A stretch of 41,748 nucleotides of DNA from JBAXEO01 sp964541375 (GTDB lineage: Bacteria; Actinomycetota; Coriobacteriia; Anaerosomatales; JAAXUF01): NCBI GenBank assembly GCA_964541375.1, contig CAZIPT010000011.1:1-41748 (forward strand), given 5' to 3'. Shown in pieces: positions 21,601 to 30,271 of the stretch. Position 1 is the first letter of the stretch; each line of letters opens with the position of its first letter. The notes below the pieces were generated by a model. That model searched no databases, was not told the DNA's origin, and worked only from the letters and a program-made list of their open reading frames with translations. The translations under genes and the position numbers were made by a program.

Positions 21601-23751
21601 ATGCTCGCGAGGGTCACACTGATCTGTGCTGTGGGTCTGGTACTTGTCCTCACCCTGGGGACGGCTCCCGGCATGGCGCTGGAGACCAGCGGCTCGGCGT
21701 CTGATCTGGTCAGCGGAATCGTCTTGTCTGTGGAACCCCACGTTGTGCCCGATACAGGGGCCATCCTCACCGACGTTGCCGTTCTCGGCACGGTCCCCGG
21801 GGGCTCCGCCGCCGTCTCCACGTTCAGCATGCAGGGCGGTGAGATCGGCGATGTCGGCATGTGGTCAGAGCGGTTCGCCGAACTGAGGGTTGGCCAGACG
21901 GTCATCGCGGAAGTGGACTATTCGAACGGCACCGCCACCGCCGAGCAGACCCCGATCGTGACGTCTGGCTTTGCGACATTGGCTCCATCAGGCCTGGTCT
22001 CGGGCACGGCGGCCGCCTCGGCGGGCTACAAGTGGGAGGGACTGCACTTCGCGGACGCGAGTCTGCCTGTGCCCTTCTACGTGAACGGCACCGGACTTCC
22101 CTCCGGCGCCGCAGCCTCGATCGCTGCCGCCGCCCAAACATGGGAGAACGACCCCGGCTCGTACATGGACTTCACCTACATGGGCGCGTCCACTCGGTTG
22201 CCGAGCGGCGGAAGGGACGGCGTGAACGTCATTGGATCCGGCAACCTGGGCAATACCGACATCGTGGCGGAGTGTGAGTACTGGTACATCCCTTCCACGA
22301 TGGAGGTCACGCAGTTCGATATCACCTACAACACGGCGTACAAGCCCTACGCAACCGACGGCCGCGCCACGGCCTTCGACGTCCAGGGGGTTGCGACGCA
22401 TGAGCTCGGGCATACGCTGAGCCTGGTCGATCTCTACACTGCCGCAGATGCTTCACAGGTCATGTATGGGATCACCTCAAAGGGCGCCACGACGCAGCGC
22501 GTCCTCAAATCAGGCGATATCGCCGGCGTTCGGGCAATCTACCCCATACCTCCTCCGGTCGCCGTTTCGGACTCAGCGACCGTTGCTGAGGACACGCTGC
22601 TCACGGTGGCCGCTCCTGGCCTTCTTACCAACGACGTCGATCTCTCCGGTTACACGTTGACGGCCGAAGTGGTCACGGCCCCCGCGCACGGCTCTCTCGG
22701 TCTATCGAGCGATGGTGGGTACACCTACCGTCCCACCGACAACTGGAATGGGACCGACTCGTTCACGTATCGGATCTTCAACGGCGTGTACTTCTCGGCA
22801 CCGGCCGTAGTGACCATCACCGTGACCCCGGTCAACGATGTCCCGGTCTCCGCCGATGACTCCGCGTCAATCGCTCTCGACACCACGCTCACCGTGCGGG
22901 CCCCCGGCGTTCTTAGCAACGACACGGACGCCGATGGGGACTCCCTGGTGACCTCATTGACCGTCGACCCGCAACATGGCTCGCTGGCCTTGGCGGCAAA
23001 CGGCGCCTACCAGTACGTGCCGGCCCCCGGTTTCTGGGGAACGGACACGTTCGTCTATCGGGCGTTTGACGGCACCGCCTACTCGGCTCCGGCAACGGTA
23101 ACGGTCACGGTCACCGAGTCCAACCAAGCTCCCGTCACCAACCCTGATTCGGCTTCCGCCGCCGAGAACACCGACCTCAGCGTCGCGGTGCCGGGCGTCT
23201 TGGGCAACGACACCGACGTGGAGGGCAACTACCTGTCGGCGATACTGGTCGACAGTCCGCTGCACGGGACGCTCGCGCTGGCCCCGGACGGCTCGTACAC
23301 CTACCGGCCTGCCGCTGGCTGGCTCGGCACCGACACGTTCACGTACTGCGCGAGTGACGGAGCCACGCTCTCGGCTCCGGCCACCGTGACCATCACCGTG
23401 AGCAAGTACGTCGCGCCTCCGCCGCCTTCCGCGATCGCAATCTCAGCTGCTTCCGTCTGGGCGAAGGCTCCCGCGAGCGTCAAGCGCGGGCGCGCCTTCT
23501 ACGTCACGGGGGGCCTGTCTCCAACGCACGCGAGCGGCACTTCCGTGACCCTGCGCTTCGAGCGGTACTCTCGGAGGCGTTGGCGGGTCGTGAAGAGGGC
23601 CTCCGTGACGGTACCGCCCGGCGCCGCGACCTTCCGCTACCGCGCGAGGCTGTCACCGCGGGGAAGCTGGCGCGTGATCGTCTCGCATTCCGGTGACGGG
23701 GTTATTGACACGGGGTCGGCCTCGGTCACGAGGAGGTTACGTGTGAAATAG
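21601..23751 (+). CDS. Exported metzincin-like metalloprotease with three cadherin-like repeats
   Basis: 716 residues from ATG 21601 with GGAGGA five bases upstream. Signal peptide MLARVTLICAVGLVLVLTLG is followed by a beta-rich N domain (about 30-150). The protease domain carries HELGHTLSLVD (His267, Glu268, His271, Asp277) and a Met-turn SQVMYG (Met288), the zinc-site layout of matrixin-like metzincins, except that the usual Gly of HExxHxxGxx(H/D) is Ser. Then come three approximately 95-residue cadherin/VCBS-type repeats (about 318-412, 413-508, 509-602), each ending TVTV or similar with NDTD/NDVD calcium-type motifs. The C terminus (about 615-716) is the shared basic Ig-like domain (SVKRGRAFYVTGGLSPTH). 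It is likely anchored on the cell surface and may process surface proteins or degrade substrates. tRNA-Glu follows. Confidence 0.85.
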   Translation: MLARVTLICAVGLVLVLTLGTAPGMALETSGSASDLVSGIVLSVEPHVVPDTGAILTDVAVLGTVPGGSAAVSTFSMQGGEIGDVGMWSERFAELRVGQTVIAEVDYSNGTATAEQTPIVTSGFATLAPSGLVSGTAAASAGYKWEGLHFADASLPVPFYVNGTGLPSGAAASIAAAAQTWENDPGSYMDFTYMGASTRLPSGGRDGVNVIGSGNLGNTDIVAECEYWYIPSTMEVTQFDITYNTAYKPYATDGRATAFDVQGVATHELGHTLSLVDLYTAADASQVMYGITSKGATTQRVLKSGDIAGVRAIYPIPPPVAVSDSATVAEDTLLTVAAPGLLTNDVDLSGYTLTAEVVTAPAHGSLGLSSDGGYTYRPTDNWNGTDSFTYRIFNGVYFSAPAVVTITVTPVNDVPVSADDSASIALDTTLTVRAPGVLSNDTDADGDSLVTSLTVDPQHGSLALAANGAYQYVPAPGFWGTDTFVYRAFDGTAYSAPATVTVTVTESNQAPVTNPDSASAAENTDLSVAVPGVLGNDTDVEGNYLSAILVDSPLHGTLALAPDGSYTYRPAAGWLGTDTFTYCASDGATLSAPATVTITVSKYVAPPPPSAIAISAASVWAKAPASVKRGRAFYVTGGLSPTHASGTSVTLRFERYSRRRWRVVKRASVTVPPGAATFRYRARLSPRGSWRVIVSHSGDGVIDTGSASVTRRLRVK

Positions 23752-23755
23752 TGGA

Positions 23756-23783
23756 TTGCTGATTCTTCTCGGCGTGCTATTCT
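23756..23783 (+). promoter_or_regulatory. Promoter of tRNA-Glu
   Basis: TTGCTG (23756-23761), a 16-base spacer and TATTCT (23778-23783) precede the tRNA by 7 bases. Spacing and position fit a tRNA promoter. It overlaps no coding sequence. Confidence 0.5.
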
Positions 23784-23790
23784 CTTTCGC

Positions 23791-23866
23791 GCCCCCATCG
23801 TCTAGTGGCCAAGGACGCCGGCCCCTCAGGTCGGAAACGGAGATTCGAATTCTCCTGGGGGCACCA
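23791..23866 (+). tRNA. tRNA-Glu (anticodon CTC)
   Basis: A complete cloverleaf of 76 bases including encoded CCA. The acceptor arms GCCCCCA and TGGGGGC pair perfectly; the D arm is GTCT/GGAC; the anticodon stem is CCGGC/GTCGG; the T arm is GGAGA-TTCGAAT-TCTCC. The anticodon loop reads CCCTCAG, giving anticodon CTC for Glu. Position 33 is C, where nearly all tRNAs have T. Confidence 0.93.
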
Positions 23867-24157
23867 ACGCGCCTGCAACGGCCCTCCGTGCCGTTGCGCG
23901 ATCCTCGCGCCTGCGACGCAAGCGCGTACTCCTTCTTGATTCCGCTCCCACTCCTCTGCTTTCGGTTTCCCTTGCCGTTCACAAGGGCATCGGAGTTGCA
24001 TAGGTGGCCGTACCTGCCGTCACAGCGCAACGGCCGCCGGTCGGCTCTGAGTCCTCGTTTGGGCCCGCGCCGGAGCGGCGATAGATCCTGCTGAGAGTGC
24101 GTAGTGCCCCAGACCACATCCCTGGATGCGCTCTCGAAGCCGGGTGGGAGCAGACGT

Positions 24158-26794
24158 ATGACGCGACTTCGCATAAGGCTCGTGGCCGTGACGGCTGTGG
24201 CCGTGCTCATTGCGGCTTCCTCACCGGCGATCGCTGTCGCGACGGGTTCCTCGGCAATCGGGGTCTCAGCGCTCTCGGGGCCACCAGCATCCGCTCATGT
24301 GGGCCGAGAAGACGCCGTTCCCGGAAGGTTCATAGTCAAGACGCGCCCGTCGGCCAAGGGCACCATGGCGACGTTGGACGCACTCCCGGGGGTCTCGGCC
24401 GGTGACGTCAAGCCTCTCGGCGACCAGACCGCGATCGTCACTACTCCCAAGGGGAAGAGCGACGCGCAGGTCCTTCAGGAGTTGCGGGGATCTCCTTCGG
24501 TCGAGTTCGCTGAGCGTGACTACATCCGGCAGGTCTCGGCCTACGCGGTTCCGCCCAACGACCCGGGCTACACCTCTACCACCGCATTCAGCTGGGGCGG
24601 TCCCTTCATCCCTAGCGCGAAGAGCTGGTGGCTGAGGGACACCAACGCCAACACAGGGGTGGGTATAGCGAGCTTGTGGAGCTCCCTGGAGGCGCCGACG
24701 TTCCCCGCCCGCGCGGCGGGCTCGGCCATCAAGGTTGCCGTCATCGATACCGGCTTCTACATGACTCACCCGGATGCGGGCACCAACATCGTCGCCGGTA
24801 AGGACGAGTTCGCGACGTATAGCAGCGCCACCGGAATCACAACGAAAGACAACGACGTCACGCCGGTGGACCCGGCCGCACCGCTGAATGACATCACGAC
24901 CGCTTCGCACGGAACGTGCGTCGCGGGCCAGATCAGCGCCGGGACCAACAACGGCGTGGGCGTCACCTCGATGTCGTACGACTCCACGGTCATGGTCTAC
25001 AAGGTCCAGGGCGTCTGGACTGACGGAGACGCAGCGGCCGGGTACCCAGCCGGCTCCGCAGTCATCTTCGACAGCGCGATCATCGACGCGATCAACGATG
25101 CCACCGCTGCCGGGGTGAAGGTCATAAACATGAGTCTGGGAGGTCCCACGTACTCGCAGGCTATCCAAGACGCGATCGACAACGCCTGGGCGCAAGGAGT
25201 CCTTGTCGTCGCGGCAACAGGCAACAGCGGCACCCTGGACGGTGTGCAGTACCCCGGCGCCAACGCCCATGTGGTCGGAGTCGGGAGCTACACCGTGACT
25301 GGCACGGTGACCCCCACCTCCAAGGCGGTGAGTTCGTTTACCGACTACGGAGTTGGGCGCGATGCTGCGACCGCTGGCGCCAACAACGGCCGTCTCGACA
25401 TCCTGGCCCCCGGGCAGGGTATCTGGGGTCTCGTACAGCCCGGATATGATGCCGATGGGACCGGAACGGTCTACGAACCCGGCTACTACTGGTGGCAGGG
25501 GACGAGCATGGCCAGCCCCGCATTCGCGGGTATGGCCGCGATGGTCTGGAGGTTTGCGCCCGCACTTACCGCCGATCAGGTGGCGAACGTGTTCCTATCA
25601 ACGGCGACGGACGCCGGGAGTCCCGCGCTGGGCTACGGCTACGTCAACCCCGTGGCCGCCTACGCGAAGCTCAAGACCGACTACCCGTATCTGCTCGCAC
25701 CCGCAAGCCTGACGATGCCGTCGTCGACGACGAGCACCAGCGTTCCGGTGAGCTGGGACGCCGTCGCCGGCACGTCAGTCTCCTATGACGTCGCTGACAA
25801 CGGGGTGTTCGTGAAGAACGTCGCCGGTCTGAGCACGACGCTGACGCTCGGACTGGGCAGCCACTTCGTCACCGTGACGCCCCGAAGCGACTACAACTGG
25901 TGGAATGCGGCCACCAACAGGGGTGGCACCGTGGTCGTCACGTCGTCGCCGCTGCCGCCCGGCACGCTTTCCGGCACCGTGCGCTCGGGCGGCGTCGCGC
26001 TCCCCGGCGCCACCAGGTCGGCGGCCGGCACCTCCTCGGTGACCACGGCGGCGGACGGCACCTACACCGTGGCCGGCATCACGCCGGGCGCGTACGACGC
26101 GGCGTACTCCAAGAGCGGCTATGCCACGCAGACCGTGAGCGTCACGATCGACTCCGGCGCCACGCTGAGCCGAGACATCGCCCTGTCTGTGCTGCCCGGC
26201 ACGCTTTCCGGCACCGTGCGCACAGGCGGAGTCGCGCTCCCCGGCGCCACCGTGTCGGTGGCCGGCACCTCTGCGGTGACCACGGCGGCGGACGGCACCT
26301 ACACCGTGGCCGGAATCACGCCGGGCACGTACGACGCGGCGTACTCCAAGAGCGGCTACGCCACTCTCACACGAAGCGTGACAATCGCTGCAGACGGGAC
26401 GACGGTCGGGAATGCGGATCTCGTCCTCGTGGTCGCACCTTCGGCACTCTCGATTCCGGCTGTGTCCCCCACGAGGCCTCGACACGGCAGGTCGGTGCGC
26501 TTTACAGGGTGGCTCACGCCCGGTACGGGAGCCTCGGCGGGGACTGTCAGGCTCTCCTTCTACCGCCGGGAGACGAAGACGGTGCGCAAGAAGGTCAGGG
26601 GCAGGTGGAGGAGGGTACGGGTCCGCTACTGGCATCTGCGGGCGACCAAGCCTATGAATGCAGGTTCCGACGGGCGGCTCACTCTGATCTACAAGCTGCG
26701 TTACCCGGGCAAGTGGAAGATGATTGCACGCTACTCCGGAGCCGCCGGATTTGCGCCCAGCACCTCGGGAGCGCGGTACTTCTCGGTCAAGTAG
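24158..26794 (+). CDS. Exported subtilase (S8) with tandem carboxypeptidase-regulatory-like domains
   Basis: 878 residues from ATG 24158 (GGGTGGGAG upstream); the frame opens at GTG 24104. A signal peptide (RLRIRLVAVTAVAVLIAASS) and an I9-like propeptide (GRFIVKTRPSAKG to VEFAERDY) precede the catalytic domain with Asp197 (IDTGF), His251 (SHGTCVAG) and Ser450 (GTSMASP), so it should be an active serine protease. After a fibronectin-like stretch come two nearly identical beta-sandwich units of 79 residues beginning GTLSGTVR (CarboxypepD_reg type). The C-terminal approximately 115 residues are the basic Ig-like domain, here with an insert rich in Lys and Arg (KTVRKKVRGRWRRVRVRYW). It is probably surface-bound through this tail. 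A paralogue lies at 31966. Confidence 0.92.
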   Translation: MTRLRIRLVAVTAVAVLIAASSPAIAVATGSSAIGVSALSGPPASAHVGREDAVPGRFIVKTRPSAKGTMATLDALPGVSAGDVKPLGDQTAIVTTPKGKSDAQVLQELRGSPSVEFAERDYIRQVSAYAVPPNDPGYTSTTAFSWGGPFIPSAKSWWLRDTNANTGVGIASLWSSLEAPTFPARAAGSAIKVAVIDTGFYMTHPDAGTNIVAGKDEFATYSSATGITTKDNDVTPVDPAAPLNDITTASHGTCVAGQISAGTNNGVGVTSMSYDSTVMVYKVQGVWTDGDAAAGYPAGSAVIFDSAIIDAINDATAAGVKVINMSLGGPTYSQAIQDAIDNAWAQGVLVVAATGNSGTLDGVQYPGANAHVVGVGSYTVTGTVTPTSKAVSSFTDYGVGRDAATAGANNGRLDILAPGQGIWGLVQPGYDADGTGTVYEPGYYWWQGTSMASPAFAGMAAMVWRFAPALTADQVANVFLSTATDAGSPALGYGYVNPVAAYAKLKTDYPYLLAPASLTMPSSTTSTSVPVSWDAVAGTSVSYDVADNGVFVKNVAGLSTTLTLGLGSHFVTVTPRSDYNWWNAATNRGGTVVVTSSPLPPGTLSGTVRSGGVALPGATRSAAGTSSVTTAADGTYTVAGITPGAYDAAYSKSGYATQTVSVTIDSGATLSRDIALSVLPGTLSGTVRTGGVALPGATVSVAGTSAVTTAADGTYTVAGITPGTYDAAYSKSGYATLTRSVTIAADGTTVGNADLVLVVAPSALSIPAVSPTRPRHGRSVRFTGWLTPGTGASAGTVRLSFYRRETKTVRKKVRGRWRRVRVRYWHLRATKPMNAGSDGRLTLIYKLRYPGKWKMIARYSGAAGFAPSTSGARYFSVK
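25958..26431 (+). repeat. Tandem 237-base in-frame duplication within the subtilase gene
   Basis: Two copies start at 25958 and 26195 (CCCGGCACGCTTTCCGGCAC in both). They encode consecutive 79-residue regulatory-like domains and are highly similar over their first 165 or so bases, which points to recent duplication or ongoing homogenisation. Confidence 0.8.
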
Positions 26795-26919
26795 TCGGCT
26801 GCAAGGGTCGTTCGTCTCGGCTCGATTCAGGGCGGGCTCCTGCTAGAATGCGTATTCGGTCCGCGCGGAGGTCTGCGAGTCGCCCCAGGGCGACCACTCG
26901 AAGTCGGTGCGGCTCAAAT

Positions 26920-26994
26920 GGGCGATTAACTCAGCGGGAGAGTGCTTCCTTTACACGGAAGAGGTCGGGGGTTCGAATCCCTCATCGCCCACCA
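26920..26994 (+). tRNA. tRNA-Val (anticodon TAC)
   Basis: A complete 75-base cloverleaf with encoded CCA. Acceptor GGGCGAT/ATCGCCC, D arm ACTC/GAGT, anticodon stem CTTCC/GGAAG with loop TTTACAC (anticodon TAC, Val), five-base variable loop, and T arm GGGGG-TTCGAAT-CCCTC with one G-T pair. A TAGAAT at 26844-26849 may be its minus-10 element, though no good minus-35 is seen. Confidence 0.95.
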
Positions 26995-27003
26995 GTGAGA
27001 TAT

Positions 27004-27051
27004 CGGCAGGTCGGAGGCTTACAAGCAGCCCTCTGACCTGCCGTCTTTGTT
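27004..27051 (+). terminator. Rho-independent terminator after tRNA-Val
   Basis: CGGCAGGTC (27004-27012) pairs with GACCTGCCG (27035-27043), with a further GAGG/CCTC inside. TCTTTGTT follows. It sits 9 bases after the tRNA and serves the plus strand. Confidence 0.75.
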
Positions 27052-27097
27052 CCGGGAAGCAGCTCGACGGTCGTGGGCCTGTTCTGCGTCTGCGCGG

Positions 27098-28186
27098 CTA
27101 CTTGAACGCGCGTCCGCTCGCATCCCAATCCAGAATGCCGTCGACACTGCGCAGGAAGAGTACCAGCCACAGCGACACCACGGCGAACGACAAGAGCTCG
27201 TTCATCGCGTTGGTGAGGACGTTGGAGAACCTGAGCGCCGACCCGATCGCCAACACGGCAAGCAGTGCGTAGTTGATGCGCAGGTAGTATTTCGAGAAGA
27301 ACGGCATTGTCCAGTACGTCGACGCCATGACCAGCGCGAACAGCCCGAACGACGTGTAGGCGGCCGTGTTGTGGATGATCAGCGCCGGGTTGACCGGCTG
27401 CCATGGCACGAAGCCCACGACGATGAGCGCCGCCGGCGCGACGAGAAACGAGATCGTGAGGTACCGGCAGGCAAGCTGCGAAATCATGTCGCGCTCGTAC
27501 ATGTAGGCGAACCGTCGCCCGATGAAGCTCGAGAGCGCAAGTAGCAGTGCGCCCGAGAAGATGAGCGTGAGGTTCAGCACCCCCGCCGTGCCCCACTTCG
27601 ACATGCCCAAGTAGCTAATCGACTCGGACCACCACTTGGGGTTCGGATTCAGCACCGCCGAGAGATAGATGCCGCCGATCAGGAAGACTCCCACGAGGTT
27701 GACGATGTTTGTCGGCTTGAAGTGCTCCACGAGATTGACGCAGAAATACGTCCACATCCCCGCGACGAGCGCGGGCCACATCGCGAACGTGTACGGCGAG
27801 TAGACGAACTGTCGGAACGCGAACGCTACGAGCAGGCTTGCGATCAGCCCCGCCACCGTGAACACCATGGTGTAGGCGAGCGTGATGACCAGGCCCCGCC
27901 AGAACCAGTAGTTGAAGGTGAAGTGGCGTCCTAGGTTCTCAGCGTCGGCGCGGAAGCGCTTGCGTAGGCCGATGAGGATCACGACGAACGGCACGAGCAT
28001 CGACATCAGCGTGATGAGCGCTACGACGCTGGGGTTGTTGAGCGGCTCGTTCTGCCTCACGAGCATCCAAGCGAGTCCGAGGAACAGCAGGTAGGTCACG
28101 ACTGTGACTGGCAGTGCGAATCGGAGCGCTCGGTCCTCGGGATTGTGCTGCGGCGCCGTAGTCACCTCGGGTGTCGAGTCTGCCAT
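27098..28186 (-). CDS. DUF998-family multi-pass membrane protein
   Basis: 362 residues from ATG 28186 with GGAG about 8 bases upstream. A hydrophilic N terminus is followed by about nine to ten hydrophobic segments; the central YLGMSKWGTAGVLNLTLIFSG resembles the DUF998 family of uncharacterised membrane proteins. No catalytic or transport motif is recognised. It is divergent from the membrane-anchored alpha/beta hydrolase with a 78-base gap, so both may share a control region. The only other neighbour on its strand side is a tRNA terminator. Function unknown. Confidence 0.65.
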   Translation of the reverse strand: MADSTPEVTTAPQHNPEDRALRFALPVTVVTYLLFLGLAWMLVRQNEPLNNPSVVALITLMSMLVPFVVILIGLRKRFRADAENLGRHFTFNYWFWRGLVITLAYTMVFTVAGLIASLLVAFAFRQFVYSPYTFAMWPALVAGMWTYFCVNLVEHFKPTNIVNLVGVFLIGGIYLSAVLNPNPKWWSESISYLGMSKWGTAGVLNLTLIFSGALLLALSSFIGRRFAYMYERDMISQLACRYLTISFLVAPAALIVVGFVPWQPVNPALIIHNTAAYTSFGLFALVMASTYWTMPFFSKYYLRINYALLAVLAIGSALRFSNVLTNAMNELLSFAVVSLWLVLFLRSVDGILDWDASGRAFK

Positions 28187-28264
28187 CTGGGTGCTCCATG
28201 GTCGCGGTTGCCGTTACCATACGTAGGTACCCTAATGGTCGCGAAGATCGTTCTGGAGGCGCGC

Positions 28265-29296
28265 GTGAAGCGCTGGCTCAAGATCACGCTCATCGTGCTC
28301 GGTGCCGTTGTGTGCGCGGCGCTGTTGGCGTTCGCCTTCCTGCTGCTGCCGATCGGCGACGCCGACCTGCGCTCGCGGCCTGATCCGGCCGGCTCCTACG
28401 CCGAGGCGATGAAGCGCATCGACGCTGAGCTCGCGCGCGAGAACACGTTGCCGCTGCAGTCGATCACGCACTCGGTGGCGCTGGTTCACGGCAGCCAGAC
28501 TACGACGGCGGTCGTGATCTTCCACGGCTACACGCACGGCCCCTATCAGTGGCGCGTCATCGACAAGGCGTACTACGACGCCGGCTACAACGTCTGGGTG
28601 CCGCTCGCGCCGTTCCACGGCTATGCCGACCGCATGACCACAGACCTCTCCAAGCTCACGCCCGAGATCCTGCGCCAGTACGCCGACGCCAACGTCGACA
28701 TCGGCCGAGGCCTCGGAAAGAACGTCGAGGTCGTGGGCCTCTCGGCCGGCGGTGACGCGGCCGTATGGGCGGCTGCGGCTCGACCCGACGTGACACGCGC
28801 CGTCGCGATCGCGCCGATGATGTCGCCCCCGGGTGTGCCGTCGTGGCTGCTTATGCCGGGCGCGAGGCTGCTCCGATACACGCCCGACATACGCTATTGG
28901 TGGCAGCCGTCGCTCAAGGAGAAGGCGCCCGGACCGGCCTATCCGCGGTACTCGGTGCGTGGCGTGTTCGCTGCGGTCCAGCTTACCCAGTGGGCGCTCG
29001 CGCAGGCGCGTGCCGCGGGCGGGCCGATTGCACGCGGCAAGGTGGAGCTGCTGGCGAACTTCGGAGACCACGCGATCGACGTGCCGTTCAACGTGGCTGC
29101 GATCAAGCAGCTCGTGCCCACCGACCGGCTCACGATCTTCACGATCCCGGCGTCACGCGGCTTCGGCCACGACCTCATCGAGCCCGAGAACGAGAACAAG
29201 GCGGTCATGGACCAGGTGTACCCGCTGCTGGAAGAGGCTCTGGGAATCCCGATCCGGGCTACCGACGCGTCGAGTGCGGCGACGGGGACGCCGTAG
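28265..29296 (+). CDS. Membrane-anchored alpha/beta hydrolase
   Basis: 343 residues from GTG 28265, chosen because GGAGG lies 6 bases upstream and the basic MKRWLK start leads straight into a membrane helix (LIVLGAVVCAALLAFAFLLL); ATG 28235 is in frame. The hydrolase core shows HGYTHGPYQW (oxyanion region), the nucleophile elbow GLSAGG with Ser160, a mid-domain Asp in FGDHAID, and the late catalytic-type His in GFGHDL. It should face the outside, held by its N-terminal helix, and cleave an ester or similar bond. Substrate not predictable. Related to serine aminopeptidase/lysophospholipase-like hydrolases. It is divergent from the DUF998 gene. Confidence 0.82.
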   Translation: MKRWLKITLIVLGAVVCAALLAFAFLLLPIGDADLRSRPDPAGSYAEAMKRIDAELARENTLPLQSITHSVALVHGSQTTTAVVIFHGYTHGPYQWRVIDKAYYDAGYNVWVPLAPFHGYADRMTTDLSKLTPEILRQYADANVDIGRGLGKNVEVVGLSAGGDAAVWAAAARPDVTRAVAIAPMMSPPGVPSWLLMPGARLLRYTPDIRYWWQPSLKEKAPGPAYPRYSVRGVFAAVQLTQWALAQARAAGGPIARGKVELLANFGDHAIDVPFNVAAIKQLVPTDRLTIFTIPASRGFGHDLIEPENENKAVMDQVYPLLEEALGIPIRATDASSAATGTP

Positions 29297-29412
29297 GGGA
29301 GCTTCTCGGCATCAGCCACGGATCAGTCGAAGGTATCCTCCGGGATGTGCGTCTCCGGTTTAGCCCCCGCAGCCGTCACAAACGCGTCTACTTCGTCCTA
29401 CCAAGACGACGG

Positions 29413-29470
29413 AAACGCTCCTCCAAGGGGTCCCTTTCGAGGGCTTCGAGGGGGGCGTTTGTGTTTGTGT
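29413..29470 (+). terminator. Probable terminator after the alpha/beta hydrolase
   Basis: AAACGCTCCTC (29413-29423) pairs with GGGGGCGTTT (29451-29460) with two G-T pairs; a smaller hairpin AAGGG/CCTTT lies inside. The T-rich GTGTTTGTGT follows. It lies 117 bases after the stop codon. Confidence 0.45.
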
Positions 29471-29504
29471 GGCTCGGCGGCCGTCGTGGGTAAGTATTTA
29501 TCAG

Positions 29505-29525
29505 GCGTACGCGATGGGCGTACGC
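29505..29525. promoter_or_regulatory. Paired palindromic octamers ahead of the DUF1269 gene
   Basis: GCGTACGC occurs at 29505-29512 and again at 29518-29525 with GATGG between. Each octamer is itself a palindrome, and the two form a hairpin or two half-sites 13 bases apart. They end 24 bases before the start codon. This looks like a regulator site or 5' leader structure. Confidence 0.5.
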
Positions 29526-29549
29526 AGTGATTTGAGAGGGGAGAGCGCA

Positions 29550-30113
29550 ATGGCAGACAAACCAATGGTCGTCCTTGTCGCCACGTACCCGAACGTCGAG
29601 GCCGCCGAGGCGGACTACAAGGCCGTCATGGCCCTGCACAAGGAGGGCGACCTGGGTCACGTGTCCGCGGGCATCGTCACCAAGGACGCCGAGGGCAAGC
29701 TCAAGATCCATCGACACAACACCACAGCCAAGCACCTCGCCTGGGGCGGCTTCGCTGTCGGCGCCCTGCTCGCGGTGCTCAATCCTCCGCTGGCAACGGT
29801 CATGCTGGCCGGTTCGGCGATCACCATCGGCTCGGCTGCGGCCACAGCGGGTGTGACCGCGGGCTTTGGCGGGCTGATCGGTCACTTCTGGCATCAGATC
29901 CCCAAGGACGACCTGCGTGCGATGGGTGACATGCTCGAGGCCGGCGAGGCCGGTCTCGTGGTCGTCGCCGTCGACAAGAAGGCCGCGGAGCTCGAGGCCG
30001 TCGTGGAGAAGGCCGACCGCAAGATCGTGAAACACCTCGAGGACGGCGACGTCGACAAAGCGTATGACGAGGCCGTCAAGGCCGCCGAGAAGATGGAGAA
30101 GATCGAGGCCTAG
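29550..30113 (+). CDS. DUF1269-family protein with glycine-rich membrane hairpin
   Basis: 187 residues from ATG 29550 with GAGGGGAG upstream. The N-terminal part (VVLVATYPNVEAAEADYKAV) is a ferredoxin-like alpha/beta fold typical of DUF1269. The centre is a glycine/alanine-rich hydrophobic hairpin (GGFAVGALLAVLNPPLATVMLAGSA and on), and the C-terminal third is a charged helix rich in Lys, Glu and Ala. Related proteins are often stress-induced and membrane-associated, without proven function. Its upstream region holds paired GCGTACGC palindromes, and a strong terminator follows, so it is a single-gene unit. Confidence 0.8.
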   Translation: MADKPMVVLVATYPNVEAAEADYKAVMALHKEGDLGHVSAGIVTKDAEGKLKIHRHNTTAKHLAWGGFAVGALLAVLNPPLATVMLAGSAITIGSAAATAGVTAGFGGLIGHFWHQIPKDDLRAMGDMLEAGEAGLVVVAVDKKAAELEAVVEKADRKIVKHLEDGDVDKAYDEAVKAAEKMEKIEA

Positions 30114-30141
30114 CACATGGGTGTGCCTTGTGCGCCGATGT

Positions 30142-30168
30142 AGAGGGGCCCGCGGTGCGGGTCCCTCT
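30142..30168 (+). terminator. Terminator hairpin after DUF1269 gene
   Basis: AGAGGGGCCCGC (30142-30153) and GCGGGTCCCTCT (30157-30168) form a 12-pair stem with one G-T pair and a three-base loop. The tail GTGTGTC is only moderately T-rich. Confidence 0.65.
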
Positions 30169-30271
30169 GTGTGTCAAGGTCACGCTCCGCTCCAAGCTCG
30201 ACGCAACTGTTTCAGTCGCGCCAGTGCGGGTACTTCAACCGAGGTCATGACAACCGACGTGAGGAGTCTTC

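Noticed and set aside
23875..23897. GCAACGG/CCGTTGC hairpin after tRNA-Glu as terminator
   Set aside because: Only seven pairs with a nine-base loop and no T tract.
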